From Candidatus Bathyarchaeota archaeon (lineage in GTDB: Archaea; Thermoproteota; Bathyarchaeia; Bathyarchaeales; DTEX01): a DNA stretch of 64,000 bases. The translations under genes were made by a program, and so were the position numbers. The stretch spans positions 1-64,000 of the forward strand of contig JANXEA010000008.1 in assembly GCA_025059045.1 (NCBI GenBank), in the 5' to 3' direction. Position 1 is the stretch's first letter; each line of letters begins with the position of its first letter. The notes under the pieces are model-generated. The model was not told the origin of the DNA, searched no databases, and saw nothing but the letters and a program-made list of their open reading frames with translations. This document shows, one piece after another, positions 18,437 to 27,675 of the stretch.

Positions 18437-18450
18437 TATATAAATTTAGA
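18437..18450 (-). promoter_or_regulatory. TATA-box promoter for the TauE/SafE gene
   Basis: On the minus strand this reads TCTAAATTTATATA, a good archaeal BRE/TATA element. Transcription would begin about 25 bases further on, leaving a leader of some 50-60 bases before the TTG start at 18354. Confidence 0.5.
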
Positions 18451-18531
18451 AGGCATATACTATACTTTTCAAATGATGCGATGTAAAGTATATGGTGCCG
18501 ACGCACTCTTATCAACCCATCTTCAAATTCA

Positions 18532-19221
18532 TTGAAGCGGCAACACCTAATGCAAGAGCTTGAGCTCAGGTGGGAGTCAGCATTGGTTGAGGTTATATCA
18601 TTCGACCTAGAGGGAACACTTGTAACATTGGATTTCAGCGAATCAGTGTGGCATCAGGGGATTCCTATGCTTTACGCCCAAGATCGAGGATTAAGTCTGA
18701 AGGAGGCGATGGAGATAGTATTCCAGGAGTATGAAAGAGTCGGGGAAGAAAGAGTTGAATGGTATGACATTAAGTACTGGTTCAAACATTTAAACCTAAA
18801 GGGAGATTATATAAGAGTTTTTGACTATTATAGGCGAAGAGTCACGCTCTACCCCGAAACAATCCAAGTGCTGGAACAATTCAGCAAATCCTACACCCTG
18901 ATCTTAGCAACAAACACTTCAAGAGAGTTCTTGAATGTTCTGACAGAAAAAATATCAAAACACTTCAAGTATGTATTCTCAGCGACCTCCGACTTCGGAA
19001 TAGTAAAAAAGAATGTGGAATTCTACCGCAGGGTTGCGGAGGCTCTAAATGTTAATCCAGCCGAGATCGCCCATGTTGGAGACCGATGGGAGGATGATTA
19101 TATCGTTCCACGTATGTTCGGCATCCAAGCGTACTATCTCGATAGGGCATGCAGTAGAACTGGAGAACATGTCGTCAGAGACCTAATAGAATTCTCATCT
19201 AAGATTCATAAGACAAAATGA
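18532..19221 (+). CDS. HAD-superfamily hydrolase
   Basis: 229 residues from a TTG start; an ATG at codon 7 (18550) is equally likely. Motif I is ISFDLEGTLVTL (residues about 22-33; DxEGT instead of the usual DxDGT), motif II is LILATNTSREFL, motif III is the lysine in FGIVKKNVEFY, and motif IV is HVGDRWEDDYI. The spacing and the helical cap between motifs I and II match class I HAD phosphatases. The aspartate to glutamate change at the second acidic residue of motif I may alter specificity. Substrate unknown; no operon. Confidence 0.85.
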   Translation: MKRQHLMQELELRWESALVEVISFDLEGTLVTLDFSESVWHQGIPMLYAQDRGLSLKEAMEIVFQEYERVGEERVEWYDIKYWFKHLNLKGDYIRVFDYYRRRVTLYPETIQVLEQFSKSYTLILATNTSREFLNVLTEKISKHFKYVFSATSDFGIVKKNVEFYRRVAEALNVNPAEIAHVGDRWEDDYIVPRMFGIQAYYLDRACSRTGEHVVRDLIEFSSKIHKTK

Positions 19222-19334
19222 AAGTCTCGGGAAAACTTGATCTGTAACACTGAACCTGTCCATCATGACCGAGTGAACAGCACAATTTTACAGTTTTATA
19301 TAAGGGTTTATTCTCTTGCAGATTAGGTGAACTT

Positions 19335-20078
19335 TTACGCTTTTTTACGCTTTTCTTCAAGCCATAGATGATATGCCTCATCAAGATCCCTTGAGCAAAG
19401 CACAAAATCTCTTATGAAGTAAGTATGCTCCCTAATCAATTTCTCAGCCTCATCAATAGTCAATTTTCCCTTTTCAAGCAGGATCTCAAGGGTCTCTAAG
19501 GGTTTGAAGTAGTATGCCTTCTGCACACACTTGACGCTGACAAGATGCCCATATTTTCTTAGGCATTCAGCTAGATGCCAACCAGATAGGTCTGTAATAC
19601 ATGCGCTTCTATCCTCGGCTTTAACACTGATGAATTCAGCTTCCTTTTCTGTAGATTCTGGGCTAAATGGTTCTTTAAGCACATTGATCCATTCTTCAAC
19701 TTCCACCCTACCAGTCAAGTTTACCCGTAATGTAAGCCTAGCTATCTTTGCAGCTGCATTTGCCAACAGGTGGCAATGGTCGACTTCCCTATAACAGTAA
19801 AGTTTTGCATGCTCACCTACTTCCGGTAAAACCTCAAGTAGAGGCCCATTTAGGTACAGCCACGAATTCACTGGGTCTGGAAGTAGAACATCGCCTTTTA
19901 TCCTGTTTAGTAGTTCATGAAGAGAGATAATGCCCTGCACATACTCTGTAATAAGCGGCTGAAGACTGCGTGGAAAGTCAAGAAATACCGCGGAGTACTC
20001 AGGTCTTCTTATGCGATCTGCTGCTTCTATGGCTGAAGATCTTAGATTGGGAACAATGAAGAGGTCGACTTCAGCCAT
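19335..20078 (-). CDS. Hypothetical protein, no family recognised
   Basis: 247 soluble residues. The N-terminus MAEVDLFIVPNLRSSAIEAAD and a core with CYREVDHCHLLANAAAKIAR suggest an alpha/beta fold. A histidine/cysteine cluster near residues 94-102 could bind metal. The C-terminal third is helical and ends KRKKA. An alternating pattern of strand (AVFLDFP, LLPDPV, LYLNGP) and helix in the first 100 residues hints at a nucleotide- or metal-binding domain, but I cannot match it. Own promoter region; no operon. Confidence 0.6.
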   Translation of the reverse strand: MAEVDLFIVPNLRSSAIEAADRIRRPEYSAVFLDFPRSLQPLITEYVQGIISLHELLNRIKGDVLLPDPVNSWLYLNGPLLEVLPEVGEHAKLYCYREVDHCHLLANAAAKIARLTLRVNLTGRVEVEEWINVLKEPFSPESTEKEAEFISVKAEDRSACITDLSGWHLAECLRKYGHLVSVKCVQKAYYFKPLETLEILLEKGKLTIDEAEKLIREHTYFIRDFVLCSRDLDEAYHLWLEEKRKKA

Positions 20079-20287
20079 ACCCTAGATGCATACAAAGAGG
20101 ACCCCGATAAAAAGATTATTTTCCATCAGAAAAGATGAAAAACGAATTCCACAGCACGTTTTTAGATAAGCCGAACAGTTTTGAATTAAGACTTTTTATC
20201 AGGGCCGCGAAATTATTAGTTATTAATCGCTATCCGCATGCTTTATGTTATCCTTTAACATTATGATAGGACGGAGCAACGATCAAC

Positions 20288-21067
20288 ATGGCAATCAAGT
20301 TCAAGTTCTTGAAGGATTTAAAGGCTGATAAACCCTGTGTCATAGCAGGGTTTCCGGGCATCGGTTACGTTGCAAAAATCGCCCTAGACTACCTAGCTGA
20401 AAAGCTAAGAGCGGACGTTTACGCGGAAGTTTACTCGCATGCTTTTCCACCCTTCATAATTGTAAGGGAGAATGGGGTGATAGAGCCGCTTAAGGTTGAT
20501 CTTCTCTACTCAAGCCTAGATGGCAAAGATTTTCTCCTAATCACGGGGAATGCGCAACCAGCAACCCCTGAGGGGCAGCATGAGTTGATAGACGCTCTCA
20601 TTAGCGAAATCTCCGGGCGGTATAGAGTTACAAGAGTTTTCGCTATGGCTGCTTATGTAGTTGAGAATCGAGTTGGAGAGCCTAATATTTATGGAGCCGC
20701 GACTGATAGTGCAACTATGGACCTATTGAAAACGCATGGTGTTAAGCCGATGACCGAGGGAAGCATATCAGGGGCTAATGGCATCATACTGAGCTATGCA
20801 AAGGCGATCGGAGTGCCAGCCGCCTGTCTACTTAGCGAAACCCCTGCATATACATATTACGGGCAATTCGCCGATGCCAAGGCGGCTGAGGCTTTACTGA
20901 AGGTTATAACATCTATACTAGGCGTTAGTATAGATATGACTGACATAGAGGAGAAGGCGAGAGGATCCGAAGAGATTTTGAGAAGGCTTAGTAGACTGGC
21001 AGAAGAAAGATTCATTAAAGAGGTGCCACAGAAGACCTTCACCGGGGACTTAACATACATTGGGTAG
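20288..21067 (+). CDS. PAC2 family protein (proteasome assembly chaperone-like)
   Basis: 259 residues. The PAC2 fold is seen in VIAGFPGIGYVAKIALDYLAEKL at the start, FPPFIIVRENG, DFLLITGNAQPATPEGQHEL in the middle and GANGIILSYAKAIGVPAACLLSE. About 40 helical residues form the tail. Archaeal members resemble PbaA/PbaB, which act as homologues of the eukaryotic PAC1-PAC2 chaperone that helps assemble the 20S proteasome alpha ring, though some have other roles. It is followed by a second PAC2 gene six bases on, so the two are co-transcribed and may form a heteromer. Confidence 0.88.
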   Translation: MAIKFKFLKDLKADKPCVIAGFPGIGYVAKIALDYLAEKLRADVYAEVYSHAFPPFIIVRENGVIEPLKVDLLYSSLDGKDFLLITGNAQPATPEGQHELIDALISEISGRYRVTRVFAMAAYVVENRVGEPNIYGAATDSATMDLLKTHGVKPMTEGSISGANGIILSYAKAIGVPAACLLSETPAYTYYGQFADAKAAEALLKVITSILGVSIDMTDIEEKARGSEEILRRLSRLAEERFIKEVPQKTFTGDLTYIG

Positions 21068-21073
21068 TCAGCC

Positions 21074-21784
21074 ATGTCAAGGTGCTGGATCCAGGTTTTT
21101 GAGAAAATGGAAATTGAGGGCGGTATAGCCCTGATCGCATCACAGGGATTAAGGTCCGCCGGATGGCTTGCCATAAACTTTCTCATCGAGAAGATCAAAC
21201 CATCGCTAATAGCTAAGATATTCTCGACGAGCTTCCCAATCCAGCATGAGACAATCCCAACCTATAATGCCCAACCAGACGCAAGAGGAGTTGGAGGGGT
21301 ATTTGTAGACTCAGGCTTAGCTACTGAACCAAGCGTCGAGGTATACAGGGCTGGAGGTGACCTGATGATTGTCAGAGGATATCAGGCTAACTTTTATGGA
21401 CAGAGAGAAACCGCCGAGAAAACAGTTGAACTGTTAGAGCAATTAGGAGCGAGTCTAATTATTGGGCTGGCAGCTCATGCGACGGGCAAAGGCGACCTCT
21501 GCATAGCAGCTACAAAACCCGAACTAGTCGAACATTACAGCCGAACGCTAAAGGCAGAAGCATATCAGGGGCCCTTGCTAGGCTTCACTGGTCTCACGTT
21601 AGGGGAGGCAGCTATACGAGATATAGACGCAATATGCATTCTCACTAAGACGACGACTAATGATGAGTTTCCTGAGCAGCCTGACTACGAAGCAGCCAAA
21701 AAATTGGTGAGAGCCATCATTTCCTTACTAAAACTTGAAATCGATCCGTTTGACCTTGAGAATTTCAACAGTAAACTAACATGA
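21074..21784 (+). CDS. PAC2 family protein, second and divergent copy
   Basis: 236 residues. IALIASQGLRSAGWLAINFLIEK corresponds to the first motif of its neighbour but lacks the FPGIG loop. GDLMIVRGYQANFYGQRETAE and SLIIGLAAHATGKGD match the core. GPLLGFTGLTLGEAAIRDID and ICILTKTTTN take the place of the last PAC2 segments. Gene order and spacing (six bases) indicate one transcript with the upstream copy. The two proteins are only weakly similar, as expected for the two subunits of a heteromer. Confidence 0.8.
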   Translation: MSRCWIQVFEKMEIEGGIALIASQGLRSAGWLAINFLIEKIKPSLIAKIFSTSFPIQHETIPTYNAQPDARGVGGVFVDSGLATEPSVEVYRAGGDLMIVRGYQANFYGQRETAEKTVELLEQLGASLIIGLAAHATGKGDLCIAATKPELVEHYSRTLKAEAYQGPLLGFTGLTLGEAAIRDIDAICILTKTTTNDEFPEQPDYEAAKKLVRAIISLLKLEIDPFDLENFNSKLT

Positions 21785-21840
21785 ATCTTAGAGTTGCGAA
21801 ACAAACTTTAGTTAGGGCAATGGAACGGAGAAAAACTAGC

Positions 21841-24003
21841 CTACTGTGGCTCCATTACTGTTAGCTTTTTTATTCTGTCTTTTGGTGTTACCTCTAATTC
21901 TTGAAGTTTGCCATCCCTGTACACTCCTTTAATAATTGTTCTTGAAGGGGCATGTAGCTTGAAGTCGACATTCCAGTCCCTTGGCCAGGCTGGAAAAAGT
22001 ATTATTTTATCATCATCATACTGCATGAGCATCCTCTGAAGGGCGATTAGCCCGACGCTTCCATGATCTTGGTCCGGTATCCAATCATAATTTGGTCCCC
22101 AAAAGGCTGGAAACCTAAAGTTTTCATTCCATGAGGAGAACCTTTCGACGACCATTCGACGGGCCTCTTCTGCGAGGCCTAGGTAGGCTGCCTGTATATC
22201 GTCTTGCTGCCAACATCTGTTTCCTTTTATGCGGCGTCTGCGGAAAGATTCAAGCCCGGTCTCCAAATTAGGTTTACCGACACCATATATTCTGTATGGA
22301 AATATGGCGTATAGCTCGGGGTTTTCGACGTTCCTCGGTTTGGGATCCAAAATCTTCTCTGCAGGTGAGAGGAGAGTTGTTTTATCCTCCATTCTTGTGG
22401 GTATGTGGGGTATTTCCTGGAGAATTCTGCTTAGACTTTTCCGAAGATCTGAGGACACTAGATTCTCTGGGAGAGAGAGGATCTTATTAATCACGAAGAT
22501 CAACCCTGCTATGTCTGGGAGTGGATTAACGCATTCCCACCATGTTTCCAGTGACTGGGATGGTTCCATTCGCATCTTGCCTTTCTCATCCCTTGGGTAA
22601 TGCTCATCGTAAAATTGGATCACTCTTAGGGCTATCGGAAGTAGAAACTTACGCGCGAACATTTCATCTTGAGTGAATAGGAAATAGTCAAGCATCATCG
22701 CCACGAGTTCAAGTCCACCCTGCCAGTAATACCTTATATAGCGATTTTCGACATAGGAGACTGGTTTGCCTTCCCTATTCCACCCATAGTTATGTGAAGC
22801 ATAGGCACCCCAGAAATACATGGTCTCAGGATAAAATGCTCCTTCATGATTAAAGTATATTTTTGTCCGCGCCTCGGCTAGGGGCAATGTGTCTAAATAC
22901 ATGTTGAAGAGGGGCCTCATTAGATCGAAGTCGCCGGATGCCAGCATTGACCAATATATGAGGCGGGTGTTTTGAAACCAGTAAGGTCCGCCCCATCTGC
23001 GGTAATCGGCGTTATAACCTTTCTCCCTAGCCTCCACGGTAAAAATTGATCCGTTATGTTTTATCGGGTAAGAGCCTCTTCCTGCACAAGCGTTCATGAA
23101 ACGCTGTAAGATATATCCCCGAGTTACGATCTCAGCGTCCTCTCCTCCTGTAACATGGATCCAACTGCGCTCCCAGAAACCCCTCCACCATCCCCGATGA
23201 GCGGCACGCGACATCTCCAAGTCTAAAGCTTGAACCTCTGCCGCCTGTTTTTCGAGTTGCCGAAGCCACTCTTCAACCGATAACGTCTGAGCTGTGAGTA
23301 TATGGATATAGATGTGATATCGCATGTTTAATGAATCTGACGCCAATATTCTCTCCTCTCTGGTCCGTAGCCCTGGACCGCATATTAGGCCGCCAAATGT
23401 CCTGTTTATCAATGGATCCTTACAGGCATCCATTAGGCTTTCTAGACCCTGCAGCTTCATGGTTTCAGGCCATATTGACGTCTCATTTCTATGGAACCAA
23501 AGTATACGATCGTCTCTTAATGAGAGAACTGTGTCAGGCCCCTCTACAACTGGGTGTGGGGCATCTATCAAACCGTAGGCGCTGTGAACTTCATCACCTA
23601 CCAATTCACGTTTATGGGTGCGCCATGATTCAAAGTGAACCTCTGCCTGAGCACCCTTCTTGCTCTCAAATTCTAGATGAATTACTGGATGTAGGGCGTC
23701 AACCCAAACCCTTATGTTAGCCATCGAATCTTCTCCACCGCTCTCAATTCTAATCTCTGCTGAGTGCATGTCAAGAGTTTGGCGGAAAATGATGGGCTTA
23801 ATGAATGGGTTCGGCGTTATCCTGAACCGTACAAGACCGAGCTTGAGAAGACGTCCAATCTCGCTCCATGTGTCCGTCTTTCCAATATAAAAGAGAATGT
23901 CTCCATCCTCTTCAACCCAGAGGTTGATGCCGATGTCCCCGTTGCCCAGGGGCATGGAGCCGTAAGAGCCTCGGCTCGGCGAATCCCACATTATGCGGTA
24001 CAC
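21841..24003 (-). CDS. DUF5703/GH95-like glycoside hydrolase
   Basis: 720 residues from a GTG start (ATG four codons in is possible). The N-terminus has MWDSPSRGSYGSMPLGNGDI and then ILFYIGKTDTWSE, the signature of the DUF5703 N-terminal domain found ahead of GH95-like (alpha/alpha)6 barrels. Residues about 270-600 contain tryptophan- and arginine-rich blocks such as RRWGGPYWFQNTRLIYW and PSQSLETWWECVNPLPDI, the latter with candidate acidic catalytic residues. The C-terminal beta part ends the chain. No signal peptide, so it acts in the cytoplasm on imported oligosaccharides. It is divergent from the GH2 gene at 24182, and the two probably belong to one sugar-degradation unit. Confidence 0.8.
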   Translation of the reverse strand: MYRIMWDSPSRGSYGSMPLGNGDIGINLWVEEDGDILFYIGKTDTWSEIGRLLKLGLVRFRITPNPFIKPIIFRQTLDMHSAEIRIESGGEDSMANIRVWVDALHPVIHLEFESKKGAQAEVHFESWRTHKRELVGDEVHSAYGLIDAPHPVVEGPDTVLSLRDDRILWFHRNETSIWPETMKLQGLESLMDACKDPLINRTFGGLICGPGLRTREERILASDSLNMRYHIYIHILTAQTLSVEEWLRQLEKQAAEVQALDLEMSRAAHRGWWRGFWERSWIHVTGGEDAEIVTRGYILQRFMNACAGRGSYPIKHNGSIFTVEAREKGYNADYRRWGGPYWFQNTRLIYWSMLASGDFDLMRPLFNMYLDTLPLAEARTKIYFNHEGAFYPETMYFWGAYASHNYGWNREGKPVSYVENRYIRYYWQGGLELVAMMLDYFLFTQDEMFARKFLLPIALRVIQFYDEHYPRDEKGKMRMEPSQSLETWWECVNPLPDIAGLIFVINKILSLPENLVSSDLRKSLSRILQEIPHIPTRMEDKTTLLSPAEKILDPKPRNVENPELYAIFPYRIYGVGKPNLETGLESFRRRRIKGNRCWQQDDIQAAYLGLAEEARRMVVERFSSWNENFRFPAFWGPNYDWIPDQDHGSVGLIALQRMLMQYDDDKIILFPAWPRDWNVDFKLHAPSRTIIKGVYRDGKLQELEVTPKDRIKKLTVMEPQ

Positions 24004-24181
24004 GAGTTAAAGGATAATTCTTCACAGCATATAATCCTTTAATCTCTTCACTCAAAATCTGTAAACCCAAATAAGGTCCGCACTTCACAGCTGGCTGGTT
24101 TTAGGACTGTATGCTTACAGTTTAGCTCCGTAAACTCTTTTAGGATAGAGATCGGTATCTAGCGATATTTGAGGAGAGACC

Positions 24182-25966
24182 ATGGTGACAGCAAGATTCG
24201 GATTGACCAGGGAAATCCTCGATCTATCCGGCTTCTGGAGATTCAGAATCGACCCTGAGGGGGTTGGAGAAAGAGAGGAATGGTTTAACTGTTCAACATC
24301 ATTACGTTCCTGGGATAAGCTTTATGTTCCAGCCAATTGGAACGAGCAGTGCTCAAAATACACATGGTATATGGGAACCGTATGGTATGCTAAAGATTTC
24401 TTTGTCCCAAAAGACTGGGTGGAAAGCGCTGTCACTTTATGCTTTGAGGGTGTAAATTATAAGGCGAAGGTTTGGGTTAACGGGAGCTACTTAGGCGAGC
24501 ATGAAGGCGGGTTCACATCCTTCAGTTTCAGAGTTGAGAAATTTTTAAGGTTTGGCGGCATGAATCGTACCGTTATCATGGTTGACAATACCCTATCCAG
24601 AAAGACTATTCCGCCAGGAGAGAACATGAACAGAACCTACTTTGACTTTTTCCATTATGGCGGAATCTATAGGGAAGTTTTTCTATCAACTTATCCAAAG
24701 ATACATGTTAGTGACGTTACAATTAAGACAGACATTCAGGGCGAGGATGGCATAGTTAACGTCGATGCTAAAATCACAAATGAATTAGACAGACCATATG
24801 ATGGCACATTAAAAGCTCAAATCATCTTTGAGGATGAAATTGTTTGCGAAAACACGCAGCCACTCATTATCCAGCCGTTTTCAGAAGTAATTGAAAAATT
24901 AGAGTTCAGGGTTAGAGAGGCTCGGTTCTGGGACGTTAGGGCTCCCAACCTATACAATTTGAGAATACTCCTTCTTAGGGATGAAGAAATTGTAGATGAG
25001 GCGTCAGAAAGGTTCGGGATTAGAACAGTGAAAGTTGAGAACACTAAGATCCTTCTAAATGGTAAACCTGTTTTCCTCAAGGGATTCGGAAGACATGAAG
25101 ACTTTCCAATATTAGGTAAGGCGTTAAATGGTGCAATACTGCGAAGAGACTTCGATTTAATGGTTGCGTTAGGAGCAAATTCTTTTAGGACGACCCATTA
25201 TCCATACTCACGTACACACCTTGACTTAGCTGATGAAAATGGATTCCTAGTAATTCTTGAAATACCGACAGTCGGCATATTTAAGAGTGAAACGAAAGGT
25301 GTGGAGAGACTTGACGATCCAGAACTTATAGAGAAAGCTAAGAGGATGCTAAAAGAGGCGATTCAGCGCGACAAAAACAGGCCGTCCGTTATAATGTATA
25401 GCCTATTCAATGAGCCGAGCAGCGACAAGCCAGAGTTTCTTGTATTCCTTAGAGAGCTCGTTGAGGAAGCTAGAAGACTGGATTCCAGTAGGCCGGTAAC
25501 CTTCGTGAGTAATAGAGTTGAAAATGCGGAGGGCGTACTCGATCTGATCGACGTAATCTGTCAAAACATATACTATGGATGGTACTTCAATTTCGGCGAC
25601 CTTGAAACGTCTAGAAGGCTGCTTAAAGAGACCCTTGAGACCCTACATGCAAAGCAGCCAAATAAACCCATAATTGTAACAGAGTTTGGAGCTGAGGCTA
25701 TAGCCGGTCTGCATTCCGACCCCCCGGAAATGTGGACCGAGGAATATCAAGCAGAATTTATAAGAACTTACTGGGAAGTCCTAACGAGCACCGACTATGT
25801 GGCAGGCGGGCACATCTGGAACTTCGCGGACTTCAGGACTCCCCAAGGGGTCTTAAGAACCATTCTTAATAGAAAGGGGATATTTACACGGACAAGGGAG
25901 CCGAAATACTCGACGAAGGTTGTAAAAGAACTCTTTACAAAAACCCCAGATCACAGGTTAGCGTAG
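24182..25966 (+). CDS. GH2 family beta-glycosidase (beta-glucuronidase/beta-galactosidase type)
   Basis: 594 residues; ATG 24182 has GAGGAGAG just upstream. Domain order is sugar-binding jelly roll (to about residue 165, with VNYKAKVWVNGSYLGEHEGG), immunoglobulin-like domain (about 165-275) and TIM barrel. The acid/base glutamate is in VIMYSLFNEPSSD (about residue 410) and the nucleophile in IIVTEFGAEA (about residue 501). No signal peptide. It is a close paralogue of the gene at 32217-33974. Substrate is probably a beta-glucuronide or beta-galactoside, with exact sugar unresolved. Its neighbours are a DUF5703 hydrolase and a UroD-type methyltransferase. Confidence 0.9.
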   Translation: MVTARFGLTREILDLSGFWRFRIDPEGVGEREEWFNCSTSLRSWDKLYVPANWNEQCSKYTWYMGTVWYAKDFFVPKDWVESAVTLCFEGVNYKAKVWVNGSYLGEHEGGFTSFSFRVEKFLRFGGMNRTVIMVDNTLSRKTIPPGENMNRTYFDFFHYGGIYREVFLSTYPKIHVSDVTIKTDIQGEDGIVNVDAKITNELDRPYDGTLKAQIIFEDEIVCENTQPLIIQPFSEVIEKLEFRVREARFWDVRAPNLYNLRILLLRDEEIVDEASERFGIRTVKVENTKILLNGKPVFLKGFGRHEDFPILGKALNGAILRRDFDLMVALGANSFRTTHYPYSRTHLDLADENGFLVILEIPTVGIFKSETKGVERLDDPELIEKAKRMLKEAIQRDKNRPSVIMYSLFNEPSSDKPEFLVFLRELVEEARRLDSSRPVTFVSNRVENAEGVLDLIDVICQNIYYGWYFNFGDLETSRRLLKETLETLHAKQPNKPIIVTEFGAEAIAGLHSDPPEMWTEEYQAEFIRTYWEVLTSTDYVAGGHIWNFADFRTPQGVLRTILNRKGIFTRTREPKYSTKVVKELFTKTPDHRLA

Positions 25967-26081
25967 AGATACCACATTGAACGAGATGGCGGAATCCAGG
26001 CAGGCTTCAACGGCACTGTTACAGCCTACTCAAAAAAGTTTTTAAGGATCCTTCAGGACTCCTCGCAGGGAGAATAGGAGA

Positions 26082-27107
26082 ATGAGGAGAAGTAGGGTTT
26101 CGCTCTTGGTCAAGCAAGCTTATTCTGAGGGTAGGCGCTTAATTGCTCCTCTCCTGGGTTTTCCAGGAATTCAGCTGACTAAAAGCAGCATTAAGCTTGC
26201 CCAACAGAATTTCGGTGAGCATTACAAAGTTATAAAGGCGATTGTCGAAAGGTTCAGCCCCGATATTGTATTTCCTCTCATGGATCTTTCTGTCGAGGCA
26301 AATGCGCTTGGCAGATTCACAGTATTCCCAAAGGATGAGCCTGCAGCAGTATATGATAAGGACTTCAGGTTAGAGGACTTGGAGAGGCTGAGAGAAATTG
26401 ACATCTCATTTGACACTAGAATTATTGGTTATGTTGAGACCGTTAAGCTCATGAAGCTCTATCTGCCTCCAAAAATCGTCAGGGGCGCGTATGTTACGGG
26501 TCCATTCACACTAGCATCACTTATAATGACCTCTCAAAACGCTATTAATTACATACTAAGGAGTCGAGAAGCATTCCGAAAGGTATGCGACTTTGCGGCT
26601 GAGGTTATATCCTCGTATGCGAAGATGCTTATGGCTGCTGGCGCACAGTTAATATGCATACTCGACCCTGCCGCCGTTATACTTAGCCCAAGCATGTTTA
26701 GAGAGTTTGCAGCGCCATTCATGTCGCGGATTGTAGAATCATGCGAGTATAATAATGTTGACACCGTTTACCATGTCTGTGGAAACTCTATGCATCTCAT
26801 AGATGCCATTGTAGAGGCGGGCGCACACGGTTTAAGCTTGGACTCCAAGTATGCAGGCGTACGGATCGGCCATGTGATAAGAAGAGTACCCGAGGACGTG
26901 GTGATAATGGGTAACATCAGCCCGACAGTAACGATGACTTATGGCAGACCCGAGGATGTGCGCCGAGAAGTACTCGAACTACTGGGAGAGATGGAGCCCT
27001 ATCAAAACTTTATTCTAAGCACAGGCTGCGATCTGCCGCAGAATGCGCCGCTCGAAAATATAGAGACCCTCTTCGAAACCGCACGAGCACATAGGGCTAA
27101 GAAATAA
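26082..27107 (+). CDS. Uroporphyrinogen decarboxylase (UroD/MtaA) family methyltransferase-like protein
   Basis: 341 residues. FPGIQLTKSSIKLAQQNFGEHY at the start and FSPDIVFPLMDLSVEANALG are the UroD-fold opening. GAYVTGPFTLASL, CILDPAAVILSP, TVYHVCGNSMHLIDAIVEAG and HGLSLDSKYAG follow, then NFILSTGCDLPQNAPLENI. The HxCGN and SxGCDLP segments supply the His/Cys/Cys zinc site of MtaA/MtbA-type corrinoid:CoM methyltransferases rather than the arginines of true UroD. It may therefore move methyl groups from a corrinoid protein. No corrinoid protein or methyltransferase partner is adjacent. Confidence 0.85.
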   Translation: MRRSRVSLLVKQAYSEGRRLIAPLLGFPGIQLTKSSIKLAQQNFGEHYKVIKAIVERFSPDIVFPLMDLSVEANALGRFTVFPKDEPAAVYDKDFRLEDLERLREIDISFDTRIIGYVETVKLMKLYLPPKIVRGAYVTGPFTLASLIMTSQNAINYILRSREAFRKVCDFAAEVISSYAKMLMAAGAQLICILDPAAVILSPSMFREFAAPFMSRIVESCEYNNVDTVYHVCGNSMHLIDAIVEAGAHGLSLDSKYAGVRIGHVIRRVPEDVVIMGNISPTVTMTYGRPEDVRREVLELLGEMEPYQNFILSTGCDLPQNAPLENIETLFETARAHRAKK

Positions 27108-27156
27108 TCGACATGCAATAATGATCATGCATAAAGTATCATCTTCTTTCCTCCTG

Positions 27157-27210
27157 GTTTTCTCCTTCAGCGTCCTCTATGCCTCTCTCGGTTATTTTGA
27201 AGGAGAAAGG
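27157..27210. repeat. Dispersed repeat with inverted-repeat ends, copy 1
   Basis: An 11-base perfect inverted repeat, TTTCTCCTTCA (27159-27169) and TGAAGGAGAAA (27198-27208), encloses a 28-base middle. The same 54-base arrangement, with clear similarity including the middle, recurs at 29150-29203. The right arm also serves as the ribosome-binding site of the gene starting at 27210. Confidence 0.55.
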
Positions 27211-27419
27211 TGTCTAAAATATTTCATGATAGAGGTTATGGAGAGATGGGAAATAAGGTGCAGGTAGAGTGTAGGTATACTGATGTGTGTAAGGATTATG
27301 GTAAGAAATGTCGCGAGTGCTGGCTTAGCAAGCGCAGAGAAAGCTATTTTATATCGGAGCGCGAATTAAAACATAGGTTTGTTAAAGGCTTCTTAATTGG
27401 GCAAATGTATGGTGAATAA
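27210..27419 (+). CDS. Small cysteine-rich protein
   Basis: 69 residues from GTG 27210 (GGAG five bases upstream) or 57 residues from ATG 27246. The core has cysteines as VECRYTDVCKDYGKKCRECW, that is C-x5-C-x6-C-x2-C, likely a single zinc-binding knuckle. The C-terminal half is basic and helical (KHRFVKGFLIGQMYGE). No family recognised. Cysteine pattern and ribosome-binding site favour a real gene. The overlap of its leader with a repeated inverted-repeat element is unusual. Confidence 0.5.
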   Translation: MSKIFHDRGYGEMGNKVQVECRYTDVCKDYGKKCRECWLSKRRESYFISERELKHRFVKGFLIGQMYGE

Positions 27420-27675
27420 GATCCCTAAAAACCTTTAAGGAATTAAAGAGTTTGCGCCAATCAAACATCAACATATCCATTAATGGCCGCGTTATAAATT
27501 AAAGTCTAATGTACCAAAGAATAGCAGGACCATCCCCAACAAAGAAGAGAAATTTCTCCCTCATAAGCAGCCTTTCTTCTGATCAACATAGTGAATCGAA
27601 AATTTTGCCCTTACTTATTACTTAAAAATTTTCTTCGGGACTAAAAGGCTTGCTTTTATGAGTAAATTGGAAGGT

